64,000 bases of DNA from Geothrix sp. (GCF_020622065.1 NZ_JAHRYQ010000002.1:170232-234231); one strand, 5' to 3'; counted from the stretch's first letter, positions 1-8,245 are shown. A program made the numbers and translations. Notes: a model not told the origin generated them from the sequence alone.

Positions 1-1487
1 CCGTCTGGAACCTGGACGACCTGGAGGCGGAGGTGGAATCCCTGTCCGGCGGCTGGCGCAAGCGGGTGGCCCTGGCCCAGGCCTGGCTCAAGGAGCCCGA
101 TGTGCTGGTGCTGGACGAGCCCACCAACCACCTGGACCCGGACCAGGTGGAGCGCCTCGAGGCCTGGCTGCAGGCCTACGAAGGCGCCCTGCTCCTCATC
201 ACCCACGACCGCCACCTGCTGGACGCCGTGGCTACCCGGATGCTGGAGCTGGAGGACGGCGCCCTCCGCAGCTACGAAGGAGGCTACAGCGACTACCTGC
301 TGGAGAAGTCCGACCGGGAGTTCCGGGAATCGCGCCTCACCGAGCACATGCAGAACCGCCTGCGCCGCGAGATGGCCTGGCTGCGCCGCGGGGCCAAAGC
401 CCGCACCCGCAAGTCCAAGCTCCGCATCCAGGAGGTCCTGGATCTGAAGGACACGGTGGACGACCGCACGCGCCTGGAGATCCGGCAAGGCCTCACCTTC
501 GCCGCCGGCGGCAACCGGAGCGATGCCCTGATCCGTGCCGAGGGCCTGGGCTTCGCCTACCCCGGAGGGGCCGAGCTGCTGGGCGGACTGGACCTCTCCC
601 TCCAGCGCGGCATGCGCATCGCCCTGCTGGGGCCCAACGGCTGCGGAAAATCCACCCTGCTCAAGGTTCTGCTCGGGGAGCTGGAAGCCACGGCCGGCGA
701 GGTGGTCCGGCACCCGAAAATGGCCGCCACCACCATCTCCCAGGGTCGGGGTGAGCTGGATGGCGCCCGCAGCATCCTCGACAACCTCGCGGACCGGGCC
801 GCGCTGGTGGACACCGGCAACGGCACCATCCTGGCCCATGTCTACCTCACCCGGTTCGGCTTCCCCGTGGATCAGCAGGCCCGACCCGCCGCCACCCTCA
901 GCGGCGGCGAGCGCAACCGCCTCTTGCTGGCCAAGGCCATGCTCAGCCCCGCGGACCTGCTGGTGCTGGATGAGCCCACGAACGATCTGGACATCCCCAC
1001 CCTCCAGAACCTCGAGGAAGCCCTGCTCGGCTTCGGGGGCACCCTGCTGCTGGTGAGCCACGACCGCTTCTTCCTCGATCAGGTGGCCACGCACACCCTG
1101 GCCTGGAACCCCGCGGGAACCCCTCGGTGGGAGCTGTACGAGGGGGCCCCCTCCACCGTGCGGAGCCTCCGGGAGGCCCGGGCGGCAGCTCAGGAGCCCG
1201 TGAAGACCGAGGCCTCCAGGCCGGCCCCCAAGGCCGATTCGCCCCGGCCCCGGAAACCCGGTCTGTCCCAGAAGGAACAACGGCGGCTCGTGGAGGTGGA
1301 GGCAGCCCTGGACGCCCTCCACGCCCGGCTGGCCGCCGTGGATGCCTGCCTGGCGGACCCCTCGGCCTTCCTCACCTCCGACGGCCCCGGCCACCAGGCC
1401 CTCCGGGACCGGGAGGCGGTCCGGGCCGAGCAGGAAGTCCTTGAGCTGGAATGGCTGGATCTGGAGGAGAAGCGTGGGGGGGCCTGA
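1..1487 (+). CDS. uup: ABC-F family ATPase, Uup type (5' end cut by window)
   Basis: C-terminal part of a soluble twin-ATPase ABC-F protein, a family that acts on ribosomes (and, for Uup, on branched DNA) rather than in transport. The frame is already open at base 3, so the start lies outside. What remains: the first ABC signature LSGGWRKR and Walker B VLVLDEPTNHLD (about 45-140), a linker helix region rich in Arg/Lys, then a complete second ATPase with Walker A GPNGCGKST (about 630), signature LSGGERNR (about 897) and Walker B LVLDEPTNDLD. From about 1190 a Pro/Lys linker leads to a predicted coiled coil (from EQRRLVEVEAALDAL), the typical C-terminal extension of Uup. That extension is why I prefer Uup to EttA. 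A second ABC-F gene (ybiT type) lies at 27.6-29.2 kb. Confidence 0.9.
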   Translation, partial: VWNLDDLEAEVESLSGGWRKRVALAQAWLKEPDVLVLDEPTNHLDPDQVERLEAWLQAYEGALLLITHDRHLLDAVATRMLELEDGALRSYEGGYSDYLLEKSDREFRESRLTEHMQNRLRREMAWLRRGAKARTRKSKLRIQEVLDLKDTVDDRTRLEIRQGLTFAAGGNRSDALIRAEGLGFAYPGGAELLGGLDLSLQRGMRIALLGPNGCGKSTLLKVLLGELEATAGEVVRHPKMAATTISQGRGELDGARSILDNLADRAALVDTGNGTILAHVYLTRFGFPVDQQARPAATLSGGERNRLLLAKAMLSPADLLVLDEPTNDLDIPTLQNLEEALLGFGGTLLLVSHDRFFLDQVATHTLAWNPAGTPRWELYEGAPSTVRSLREARAAAQEPVKTEASRPAPKADSPRPRKPGLSQKEQRRLVEVEAALDALHARLAAVDACLADPSAFLTSDGPGHQALRDREAVRAEQEVLELEWLDLEEKRGGA

Positions 1488-1569
1488 TCCCATCACAAGT
1501 TTGCCTCGGACCGGGCGGTTCGCGGGCCTTTTCGCTACCCTGGGACCTGGACTTTTTTGTGGAGTGGCC

Positions 1570-2577
1570 ATGCGCCCGATGCCTATCGTTCTTTTCTCCG
1601 CCGTGGCACTGGTCGCCCAGGCCCCCGCCAGCGCCGATCTCGCCCAGCGGTTCAACACCGAGCTGCCCGGCATCAACCAGATGCTCAAGACCTTCCGGGC
1701 CCAGGAAGCGCTGGTGAAGATGGAGACCCTGGTTCCCGCCGAGCGCCCTGCCTTCAACGGCGCGAACCTCCAGACCATCGGCCTGAGCCTGGACAACGCC
1801 CAGGGCCTCATGTCCCTCTACCGCCTCTGGGCCAATGTGGCCGCCGAATCCGGCCAGTGGGAGAAGGCCGTGGAGATCCAGCAGAAGCGGGTCAAGGCCG
1901 CCCAGGCCATCCGCGCCGACCTGGACAAGGCCCAGGCCCCCATCGCTGCCCAGTGGGAGAAGGCCGCCAAGGATTCCCAGGACTACCTCGCCAAGAACGC
2001 CTCCCGCCAGCAGGAGCTGCAGGCCAGCCTGAGCGCCCTCCAGGAGGATGTGACCGCGGTGAACGCCAAAACGAAGAAGCTGGATGCCAAGGGCATGGAG
2101 GAGCTCAAGGCGCGGATCGCCAAGGCGCCCCAGGAGCAGCAGGAGCTCGATCAGATCGCCGCGGCCCTGCCCGTCCACAAGCAGAACCTCGGCAATGCCC
2201 CCAAGATCACCAAGGTGCTCGCCGACAACCGCAAGGAGGCCGACGGCCTGCTGAAGGCCGCAGAGGAGGCCGCCGCCAAGTCCAAGGAGGTCCTGGCCAG
2301 CCAGAACGATGAGATCACCAAGTTCAACACCGAGCAGGTGATCAAGAAGGTGAAGATCGTCGGCAAGAAGAACTGGGTCGATGCGGTGCTTCGCAACCCC
2401 GAGAATGTCACCAAGCTCAATGGCTCCCAGGCCCAGGCGGCCTTCCTCAACCGCCTGCTGGTGCTCGATCCCGGCAATGCCGGTGCCCAGAAGGCCCTGG
2501 ACAACCTGAAGCAGGGCAAGGAGCCCTTCGTGAAGGAAGCCAAGGGCGCGAAGAAGGGCAGCGCGAAGAAGAAGTGA
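1570..2577 (+). CDS. Secreted helical protein of unknown function, first of a related pair
   Basis: A 335-residue protein with a short Sec-type signal peptide (hydrophobic PIVLFSAVALVAQAPASA, probable cut after ASA). The rest is almost entirely Ala/Lys/Glu/Gln-rich helix with long charged stretches that should form coiled coils (about residues 95-245), then a small compact region (FLNRLLVLDPGNAGAQKALDN) and a Lys-rich C-terminus. ATG 1570 is chosen because the signal peptide begins there; an in-frame start 228 bases upstream would lie inside uup. It is followed after 31 bases by a second gene of the same design. I recognise no family. Periplasmic location is inferred from the signal peptide. 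The LDP motif near the end resembles a TPR-like helix pair, but one repeat is not enough to claim it. Confidence 0.75.
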   Translation: MRPMPIVLFSAVALVAQAPASADLAQRFNTELPGINQMLKTFRAQEALVKMETLVPAERPAFNGANLQTIGLSLDNAQGLMSLYRLWANVAAESGQWEKAVEIQQKRVKAAQAIRADLDKAQAPIAAQWEKAAKDSQDYLAKNASRQQELQASLSALQEDVTAVNAKTKKLDAKGMEELKARIAKAPQEQQELDQIAAALPVHKQNLGNAPKITKVLADNRKEADGLLKAAEEAAAKSKEVLASQNDEITKFNTEQVIKKVKIVGKKNWVDAVLRNPENVTKLNGSQAQAAFLNRLLVLDPGNAGAQKALDNLKQGKEPFVKEAKGAKKGSAKKK

Positions 2578-2608
2578 TCGCGCCGAACCCCACCTGGAAG
2601 GAGCGTCC

Positions 2609-3469
2609 ATGAGCCGCCTCGGTTTCCTGCTTGCCTGCGCCCTGGCCACGAGCCTGGGCGCCCAGAACCTTACCGACCGCTTCAAGGAGGTGAGGGGTCC
2701 CTGGGAAATCCAGCTGGAACGGGGTGATGCCCCCACCGTGCGCCGGGGCGTCGAGGCCCTCCTGGGCCGCGAAGGTCTCACCGTGAATCCCTCGGACTAC
2801 AACGACATGCACGCCCTGGTGGCCCTGCGCAGCCTGGCCGCCCGCGCCTGCGTGGCCGAGGGCAGCTGGGAGGACGCGGTCGTCCACCTGCAGAAGGCCC
2901 AGGCGGTGGCCGAGGAGAACCTCCACACCGCCGAGCCCCTGCTGGCCAAGACGCGCATGGAGCATGAGCTCAAGCTCCGCGAGTTCCAGGACGCCATGGC
3001 CAAGCAGGCCCCCCGTCTCAAGGAACTCGAAGAGGCACCCGGGCTGTCCCAGGATCAGATGAAGGTCCGTCAGCAGCTGAAGATCTTCATGGATGAGCAG
3101 AAGGCCGCCATCGCCCACAGTGAGCGGGCCCTGAAGGACATCGAGGGCATCCTGACCCGGCTCCGCCAGACCAAGGACAGCACGGCCAAGGCCGCCGCCG
3201 ACTGGCAGGCGTTCCTTGCCAAGGAGAAAGCCGAGATGGCCGAAGCCGGCGGCACCACCCGCTTCGTGGCCGAGAAGCTCGAGCAGGTGAAGGCCGACGA
3301 TGCCCGTCCCCAATCCGAACGGCTCACCTACGCCCGCCGTCTCCAGAAGCTCGACCCGGCCAACAAGGATGTCGTCCGGCTGGTGAACGGCCTCCTGGGC
3401 AAGGATGAGGCACCCGAACCGGCGAAACCCGCGAAGAAGCGGAAGTCCGCCCCCAAGAAGAAAGGCTGA
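2609..3469 (+). CDS. Secreted helical protein of unknown function, second of a related pair
   Basis: A 286-residue protein with signal peptide (SRLGFLLACALATSLGAQ, probable cut after GAQ). It has a helical, charged middle part with coiled-coil character (about residues 85-215) and a C-terminal block (YARRLQKLDPANKDVVRLVNG) followed by a Lys/Pro tail (KKRKSAPKKKG). The C-terminal block lines up with that of the upstream gene (LDPGNAGAQKALDN and a Lys tail), so the two look like diverged tandem duplicates. A GGAAGGAG ribosome site (about 2596-2603) precedes ATG 2609. The two genes probably form one transcript that ends at the terminator at 3482-3526. Function unknown; the basic tail could bind an anionic partner, which is speculation. 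Confidence 0.75.
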   Translation: MSRLGFLLACALATSLGAQNLTDRFKEVRGPWEIQLERGDAPTVRRGVEALLGREGLTVNPSDYNDMHALVALRSLAARACVAEGSWEDAVVHLQKAQAVAEENLHTAEPLLAKTRMEHELKLREFQDAMAKQAPRLKELEEAPGLSQDQMKVRQQLKIFMDEQKAAIAHSERALKDIEGILTRLRQTKDSTAKAAADWQAFLAKEKAEMAEAGGTTRFVAEKLEQVKADDARPQSERLTYARRLQKLDPANKDVVRLVNGLLGKDEAPEPAKPAKKRKSAPKKKG

Positions 3470-3481
3470 TACTCCGGCCTT

Positions 3482-3526
3482 GTTGCTACGAAAAAGCGGC
3501 CCGATGGGCCGCTTTTTCGCAGCAAC
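3482..3526. terminator. Strong bidirectional Rho-independent terminator
   Basis: Near-perfect palindrome between convergent genes. Inner arms AAAAAGCGGCCC / GGGCCGCTTTTT around a GAT loop, extended outward by GTTGCT.CG / CG.AGCAAC with one unpaired base each side. A run of A upstream and T downstream makes it a terminator in both directions, serving the gene pair ending at 3469 and the minus-strand gene ending at 3536. Confidence 0.9.
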
Positions 3527-3535
3527 GGGGACTGT

Positions 3536-4189
3536 TTAGAAGACGAAGCCGAACCCCACCTTCACGAAGTCGGTGGCCGGGGGATCGCCGGCGGCGACAT
3601 CGTGGCTGGTCAGGGTCTTGTGGAAGGTGGCTTCCAGGGTGAACCGCATCCCCGCGTCGTAACCGAAGCTGTGGCCGAGGCCCAGCGAACCGCCCATGCG
3701 GCTCTTGCGCGTGGTGTCGGTGTAGTCGTACAGCGGGTCGCCAAAGCTGCGATCAAACTGTTCGAAGTCCGCAGAAAGACCGGCCACGAAATAGAGCCCG
3801 CGATGCCGGAAGGCCGTGCCCTGGGGGAAGATCTGCAGGTCGCCCCCCAGGTTGAACTGCGAGTGGCGGAGGTTGATGCTGGTCTCGCCCGGGGCCCGGT
3901 TGGTGCCGTTTTCGGCCGATCCGCTGAGGTTCAGACGGATCGCCAAGCTGCGATCCACGGGGAAGCTGACCGTGAAGCTGCCACCCAGGCCCACATCGTA
4001 GGTCTCCTTCTGGGGGGCGATGACTCGGCCGGCGCTGGGGCTGAAGTAGGCGGGATAGGTCTGGCTGGCGAAGTCCCCCGTGGGGAAGAGCAGGTTCAGG
4101 CTGAACCCGATGTGCGGGCTCTGGGCCGAGAGGGTGGCTCCCGAAGCAAGGAGCAGGGGGAGCAGGAGCAGCGGGGCGGGACGGCGCAT
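3536..4189 (-). CDS. Outer-membrane beta-barrel protein (putative)
   Basis: A 217-residue secreted protein. The N-terminus RRPAPLLLLPLLLASGATLSAQ is a clear signal peptide with probable cleavage after SAQ. The mature part alternates polar and hydrophobic residues in short strands (FTVSFPV, LAIRLNLSG, QFNLGGDLQIF, LYFVAGLSADF, GMRFTLEATF) and ends VKVGFGFVF, a terminal aromatic strand as used by the BAM machinery. This fits an 8-10 stranded barrel of the OmpW/outer-membrane-beta-barrel class. A GGAGG site sits four bases before the ATG. It is transcribed toward the shared terminator. The substrate or role cannot be read from the sequence. Confidence 0.75.
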   Translation of the reverse strand: MRRPAPLLLLPLLLASGATLSAQSPHIGFSLNLLFPTGDFASQTYPAYFSPSAGRVIAPQKETYDVGLGGSFTVSFPVDRSLAIRLNLSGSAENGTNRAPGETSINLRHSQFNLGGDLQIFPQGTAFRHRGLYFVAGLSADFEQFDRSFGDPLYDYTDTTRKSRMGGSLGLGHSFGYDAGMRFTLEATFHKTLTSHDVAAGDPPATDFVKVGFGFVF

Positions 4190-4245
4190 GGGGCCTCCAG
4201 GAAAGAGCGGTTTGGATGGCTACGGAGCGAAGGGTGTGCCAGGTT

Positions 4246-4259
4246 ACGCCAAGTGGCGT
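4246..4259. promoter_or_regulatory. Perfect short dyad in a divergent promoter region
   Basis: ACGCCA-AG-TGGCGT, a perfect 6+6 inverted repeat in the 210-base gap between the divergently transcribed beta-barrel gene and the Smr-like gene. Its size and place suit a repressor or activator site, but no regulator is named by it. The rest of the gap (4190-4399) holds no gene that I can support. Confidence 0.35.
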
Positions 4260-4399
4260 CAATCCTTGGATCCCGCGCAGCTTACTCCGGTTGAAGGGGG
4301 AGAGCCACCGCGGCGTTTTGCCTCAGGGCGGTGCAATTGCAACAGCGGGCTTTGGGCCTGGGCCGCGATGGCCTACTCTGGACAGAATGAGGATGGTTC

Positions 4400-5227
4400 A
4401 TGGCGTGGAAGCAGGATCTGGCGAAGTTGAAGCAGCAGTTGGCTCCTGAAGACCCGGCGCGTCCGGCCGCCAAGCCCTTGCCCAAGCCCGTACCCAAACC
4501 CGAGGGGCCGGCCAGCCTGGATGACGAAGATTCGGTCTTCCTGTCGGCCATGGGTCTGAAGCCAGCCGCCCCCCGGCCTCCGGCCAAGGCCCCTCTGGCC
4601 CCCGCCCCGACGGCAGAGGCGCCCCCGCCCCCTCCGCCCGTCCCCGAAACCTTCCAGGAGGCCCTGAAGGACTTGAAGGGCCTGAAGCCCATGGCCCGGT
4701 CGCTCCAGGGACAGCTGGACCGGGAGCCGCCGGTTCGGGTGCCGACACCCGCACCCGTCCCGGCTCAGAGCCAGGTCCCGCCGCCGCCCCTCCCGCCCCA
4801 GCCTCAGCCGCCCGCCCCCCCGACCCTGCTGGTTGCGGTGCCCTCCCCTGGGCCCGGAAAGACCGCTGCCCCCGTTCCCATGGCTGTTCCCGCGGCTCTT
4901 CCCGTGGCCAGTTCCACCTCGGCCCCGGTCCGGTTCCAGTTGGCGGCGGGCATGGCCCTGGAGGTGGACGGCGTGCTGGATCTGCGTGGGCATTCGGTCC
5001 CGGACGCCGTGGAGCGCCTGAAGGACCGGCTGGGAGATGGCCTGGTGCTGGGCTGGCGCAGCCTCCAGGTCACCCTGGGACCCGATCCGAAGCTTCATGA
5101 GGGCCTGCTCGACCTGCTCGCCTCGGGCCAGGTTCCCATGGTGGCCCGCTATGCCCAGGCCCCGGTCCCCATGGGTGGGAGCCAAGCCTGGCTGCTGTAT
5201 TTCACCCCTTCCCAGCCCCAATCCTGA
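4400..5227 (+). CDS. Proline-rich protein with a degenerate Smr-like C-terminal domain
   Basis: A 275-residue protein. N-terminus: a short Lys-rich helix (AWKQDLAKLKQQL), then DEDSVFLSAMGLKP, which resembles the conserved lead-in of Smr-domain proteins. Residues about 55-195 are a low-complexity Pro/Ala/Val linker. The C-terminus (about 190-270) has the Smr pattern: LDLRGHSVPDAVERL for the usual LDLHG helix start, a central strand, and a final GGSQAWLLYF strand for the usual GGxGaTxV. Residues linked to nuclease function are changed: LDLHG is LDLRG and the HGkG loop reads LGPDPK, so it is probably a binding rather than cutting domain. ATG 4400 follows a GAGG site. The family assignment is by pattern, moderately sure. 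Confidence 0.6.
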   Translation: MAWKQDLAKLKQQLAPEDPARPAAKPLPKPVPKPEGPASLDDEDSVFLSAMGLKPAAPRPPAKAPLAPAPTAEAPPPPPPVPETFQEALKDLKGLKPMARSLQGQLDREPPVRVPTPAPVPAQSQVPPPPLPPQPQPPAPPTLLVAVPSPGPGKTAAPVPMAVPAALPVASSTSAPVRFQLAAGMALEVDGVLDLRGHSVPDAVERLKDRLGDGLVLGWRSLQVTLGPDPKLHEGLLDLLASGQVPMVARYAQAPVPMGGSQAWLLYFTPSQPQS

Positions 5228-5263
5228 TCCAGGCACCTGAACTGCGCACATGGAGTGTTTCTG

Positions 5264-6175
5264 ATGAGCTTGCTGGTCGTCGGCAGTGTGGCTTTTGATG
5301 ATCTGGAGACGCCCTTCGGGCGCCGCGAGCATGCCCTCGGGGGCTCGGCGACCTACTTCTCCCTGAGCGCCAGCCGCTTCCACCCCGTGCGCATGGTCGC
5401 CGTGGTGGGCGAAGACTTCGGCCCGGAGCAGATGCGGGTCTTCAGCGGCCGGCCCATCGACCTGGCTGGGCTTTCGAAGGTCAAGGGCCTCAGCTTCCAC
5501 TGGAAGGGCGCCTACGGCTATGACCTGAACGAGGCCAAGACCCTCGCCACGGATCTCAATGTCTTCGCGGATTTCCGCCCCGATCTGCCTGAGGCCTACC
5601 GGGAATCCCAATACCTGTTCCTGGGGAACATCGACCCGGCCCTGCAGCTGGATGTGGTGCGCCAGATGGCGAAGCGCCCCCGCTGGATCGCCCTGGACAC
5701 CATGAACTACTGGATCCGGGGCGCCCGCCCGGCCCTGGAGGCGGTCCTGAAGGAAGTGGACATCCTTCTGGTCAACGATGCCGAGGTGCGGGAACTGACC
5801 CGGGAGCACAGCCTCCTCAAGGCCTACAGGAAGATCCAGGCCCTGGGTCCCCGCATCCTCGTGGTCAAGCGCGGCGAGTACGGCATGGCCCTGTTCACCC
5901 CCGAGGGCCACTTCGCCGCCCCCGCCTACCCCCTGGAGAATGTCTTCGATCCCACCGGGGCCGGGGACACCTTTGCCGGCGGTTTCCTGGGCTATCTGGC
6001 CTGGATCGAGCGGACGGATGTGACGGCCCTGAAACATGCCTCCCTGGTGGGATCGGTCATGGCCAGCTTCACCGTGGAGCAGTTCTCCACTGAGCGCCTG
6101 GAGCAGATCACACAGGACGAAGTCCGCAACCGCTTGGCATTATTTTCAGATATGATCCGCGTCGAAGACCTATAA
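5264..6175 (+). CDS. PfkB/ribokinase-family sugar kinase
   Basis: A 303-residue cytosolic kinase that transfers phosphate from ATP to a sugar or nucleoside. N-terminus LLVVGSVAFDDLETP and the GGSATYFSLSASR segment are the family's first strand and substrate-side glycine motif. The C-terminal PfkB signature DPTGAGDTFAGGFLGYLA (from about residue 230) carries the catalytic Asp and the anion hole. GTG 5255 is in frame, but ATG 5264 has GGAG seven bases upstream and is preferred. It lies 36 bases after the Smr-like gene and 31 before the LysM gene, so probably one transcript. The sugar cannot be told; many sequences like this are annotated simply as sugar kinase. Confidence 0.85.
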   Translation: MSLLVVGSVAFDDLETPFGRREHALGGSATYFSLSASRFHPVRMVAVVGEDFGPEQMRVFSGRPIDLAGLSKVKGLSFHWKGAYGYDLNEAKTLATDLNVFADFRPDLPEAYRESQYLFLGNIDPALQLDVVRQMAKRPRWIALDTMNYWIRGARPALEAVLKEVDILLVNDAEVRELTREHSLLKAYRKIQALGPRILVVKRGEYGMALFTPEGHFAAPAYPLENVFDPTGAGDTFAGGFLGYLAWIERTDVTALKHASLVGSVMASFTVEQFSTERLEQITQDEVRNRLALFSDMIRVEDL

Positions 6176-6206
6176 TCAGCACCACCTAATCCTCCGGGGG
6201 TACCTG

Positions 6207-7370
6207 ATGCACCAGCCCTATCGCCTGCATGTCGGTCGGCTGCGCTTCCTCTTGGCCGCGCCTGGGCTCGCCGTGGCCTTGGCCCTCGCCCCGGGCCTCC
6301 ATGCCCAGGAAGCCACCCCTGGCACAATCAAGGTCGAGGCCCACAGCTCGAAATGGGATTATCCCAAGGAGCTCAAGGTTCCCGAAGGATCCCGGACCCA
6401 CATTGTCCAGAAGGGCGACACCCTGTGGGACCTGTCTGGCAAGTACCTGGGCAACCCCTACGCTTGGCCGCAGATCTGGGAACTGAACCAGTGGATCAAG
6501 GATCCGCACTGGATCTACCCTGGCGACCCGCTGATCATCGACCTGACCCGGGCCGTCGCCACGGCGGGCTCGGTGCCGGATGCCGTCTCGAACCTCCAGC
6601 CCGACCAGCGGCGCCTGGACCCCAGCGCCCACCGCCGGCCCGAGCTGGCCTTCGCCTTCCAGGACTTCATCCAGCTGCCCTTCCTGGCTCCGCAGGGTGC
6701 CGAAGCCCACTACAAGAGCCAGGGCGCTTTCACCCTGACCTCGAACCGCCGCGAAGACCGGCGTCTCCTCCTCGAGGGGGAGACCGTCTACATGAATGGC
6801 GGCAGCGAGCAGGGCGTCAAGGTCGGCGACCGCTTCCTCGTCCTCAAGACCGTGGCCCGCAAGCTCGTGCACCCCACCGCCAAGCGGCACCTGGGGGATG
6901 TGGTGCAGCAGGTGGGCGTCATCCGCGTGATCACCGCCCAGAATAAGGGTTCCGTGGCCACCATCGAGCGCTGCCTCGACGGCGTGGAAGTGGGCGACCA
7001 TCTCGTCCGCTTCACGGAACCGGCGAACATCCCCCTTCAGCTCCGGACGGATACGGGCGACCCTGTGAAGGTGGCCTCCGGCGCGGCTGTCGTGGTGTTC
7101 GCCCGGGATGAGCATCAGCACACCGCCGCTGGCGACATGATCATCGTGGACAAGGGTGGCAACGATGGGCTGAAGGTGGGCGATGTGCTGCTCGCGGTCC
7201 GCGTGAAGACCTTCCCCGTGGGCCCCGACGACGACAAGAAGGGCGCCACGGAGACCACCACCCACTACCTGGGCCAGGCCATCGTGGTCCGCACCGAGGC
7301 GCAGACGGCCACCTGCCGGGTGCTGCGCTCCAATGAAGAGATCCGGATGGGCGACACCCTCACCCGCTGA
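6207..7370 (+). CDS. LysM-domain envelope protein
   Basis: A 387-residue exported protein. N-terminal signal peptide (RLRFLLAAPGLAVALALAPGLHAQ, cut after HAQ). A LysM peptidoglycan-binding module follows at about residues 65-115 (HIVQKGDTLWDLSGKYLG, then AWPQIWELN and IYPGDPLII). The remaining ~270 residues are a beta-rich region with repeated GxKVGDrflv-like turns (GVKVGDRFLV, GVEVGDHLVR, GLKVGDVLLA). These look like repeated small barrel modules, but I do not recognise a named domain. A perfect TATAAT lies at 6171-6176, at the end of the kinase gene, without a good -35, so an internal promoter is possible. Transcription ends at the hairpin at 7385-7415. Confidence 0.85.
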   Translation: MHQPYRLHVGRLRFLLAAPGLAVALALAPGLHAQEATPGTIKVEAHSSKWDYPKELKVPEGSRTHIVQKGDTLWDLSGKYLGNPYAWPQIWELNQWIKDPHWIYPGDPLIIDLTRAVATAGSVPDAVSNLQPDQRRLDPSAHRRPELAFAFQDFIQLPFLAPQGAEAHYKSQGAFTLTSNRREDRRLLLEGETVYMNGGSEQGVKVGDRFLVLKTVARKLVHPTAKRHLGDVVQQVGVIRVITAQNKGSVATIERCLDGVEVGDHLVRFTEPANIPLQLRTDTGDPVKVASGAAVVVFARDEHQHTAAGDMIIVDKGGNDGLKVGDVLLAVRVKTFPVGPDDDKKGATETTTHYLGQAIVVRTEAQTATCRVLRSNEEIRMGDTLTR

Positions 7371-7384
7371 CCTGCACTGCAAAC

Positions 7385-7415
7385 CTGAAAGGCCCCCGGA
7401 TCGGGGGCCTTTCAG
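7385..7415. terminator. Bidirectional Rho-independent terminator
   Basis: Perfect palindrome CTGAAAGGCCCCCG-GAT-CGGGGGCCTTTCAG in the 47 bases between the convergent LysM gene and rsmG. The GC stem is flanked by short A and T runs, so it can work on both strands. Confidence 0.85.
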
Positions 7416-7417
7416 CA

Positions 7418-8008
7418 TCAAGAGGGCTGGACCGTCTGCCTCAGCTCCACCACGACCCGCTGCCCCCGGGTGGGAAGGGCGTAGGGATGGGGGGTGGCCA
7501 TCCATCCCATCGGCAGGGGCTCGTGGGCCCATTCGGGTCCCTTGAGGGCCAGGAAGGGGCTCCCGGCCTTCCCGTGCCGCCCCCACCAACCCGCCAGCTG
7601 GCCCAGGGCTCCCAGGGCCTTGGCCGTGCCCAGGTCCGCGCCCAGGGGGGGGAGTTCCTCCAAGCGACCATGGATGGCTTTCAGGTTGGGAACGGGCAAT
7701 TCCAGGGCCGCCTGCCGGACGAAGGCCAGCTTCTTGGTCGAAGCGTCGACGGCGAGGATCTCCAGATCGGGGCGGGCCAAGGCCAGGACGACCGCCGGGC
7801 AACCCATGCCCGTTCCCAGGTCCGCCACCCGGGCCCCCGGAGGCAGGCCCTCCAGGAAGGGCAGGAGAATCGCCGCGTCCAGCAGCAGTTCCTCCCGGCG
7901 CTCCCCCGGGGGAAGGGCCGTCAGGGCATGGGTCCGGTTCCAACGGTCCAGGAGGACCAGGAAACGCCCCAGGGGGGCATTGAGGGCTGCAGGAAGGCGA
8001 GGCTCCAT
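7418..8008 (-). CDS. rsmG: 16S rRNA (guanine-N7) methyltransferase RsmG (GidB)
   Basis: A 196-residue SAM-dependent methyltransferase that makes m7G527 in 16S rRNA. Visible landmarks: N-terminal helix LLDRWNRTHALTAL (family: WN..hNLT), SAM motif I VADLGTGMGCPAVVLA (about residues 60-75), motif II ILAVDASTKKLAFVR, and the LEELP segment. The C-terminal strands contain FLALKGP, the family's lKG motif. Slightly short for the family (about 205-240). The start is not certain: GGAG sits only one base before ATG 8008. An AT-rich promoter-like region lies upstream (8040-8180). Confidence 0.9.
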   Translation of the reverse strand: MEPRLPAALNAPLGRFLVLLDRWNRTHALTALPPGERREELLLDAAILLPFLEGLPPGARVADLGTGMGCPAVVLALARPDLEILAVDASTKKLAFVRQAALELPVPNLKAIHGRLEELPPLGADLGTAKALGALGQLAGWWGRHGKAGSPFLALKGPEWAHEPLPMGWMATPHPYALPTRGQRVVVELRQTVQPS

Positions 8009-8039
8009 GCTCCAAGGATGCCAGGGAAGCGGTAGACCT

Positions 8040-8180
8040 CCGCTTGAATTCTTATCATTTGAATTATTTCTTCTTTGTATTCAATACTTTTTGAAATTTT
8101 TAGAACTTGTTTCATGCGAAAAACACTCTATTGTCTGAGGTGTCAACATCGATGCATTTCCTGCATCTAGAATTATGACA
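8040..8180. other. AT-rich divergent intergenic island with a 6-bp dyad
   Basis: Between rsmG (minus) and ybeY (plus) the composition falls sharply to AT-rich, with long runs of T and A, unlike the surrounding genes. A perfect inverted repeat GATGCA-TTTCC-TGCATC lies at 8151-8167, just upstream of the best ybeY promoter. No coding potential I can defend. It may be a curved or UP-element-like promoter region, or a small acquired remnant. Confidence 0.6.
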
Positions 8181-8209
8181 TTGACGGATCGAGCAATAGA
8201 TCCGATGAT
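8181..8209 (+). promoter_or_regulatory. Candidate sigma-70 promoter of ybeY
   Basis: TTGACG (8181-8186), a 17-base spacer, then GATGAT (8204-8209): 5 of 6 and 4 of 6 consensus matches at ideal spacing, 37 bases before the ybeY ATG. The spacer holds an inverted repeat GGATC (8186-8190) / GATCC (8199-8203), which could be an operator. Confidence 0.5.
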
Positions 8210-8245
8210 GATTCCCCTTTGATTGATCTTCCACAGGAGCCGGCT

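Noticed and set aside
7921..8115. Small minus-strand frame beginning MKQVLKISKSIEYK in the AT-rich island
   Set aside because: Its first half has a plausible look only because the DNA is AT-rich; the second half runs out of frame through the start of rsmG. No ribosome site.
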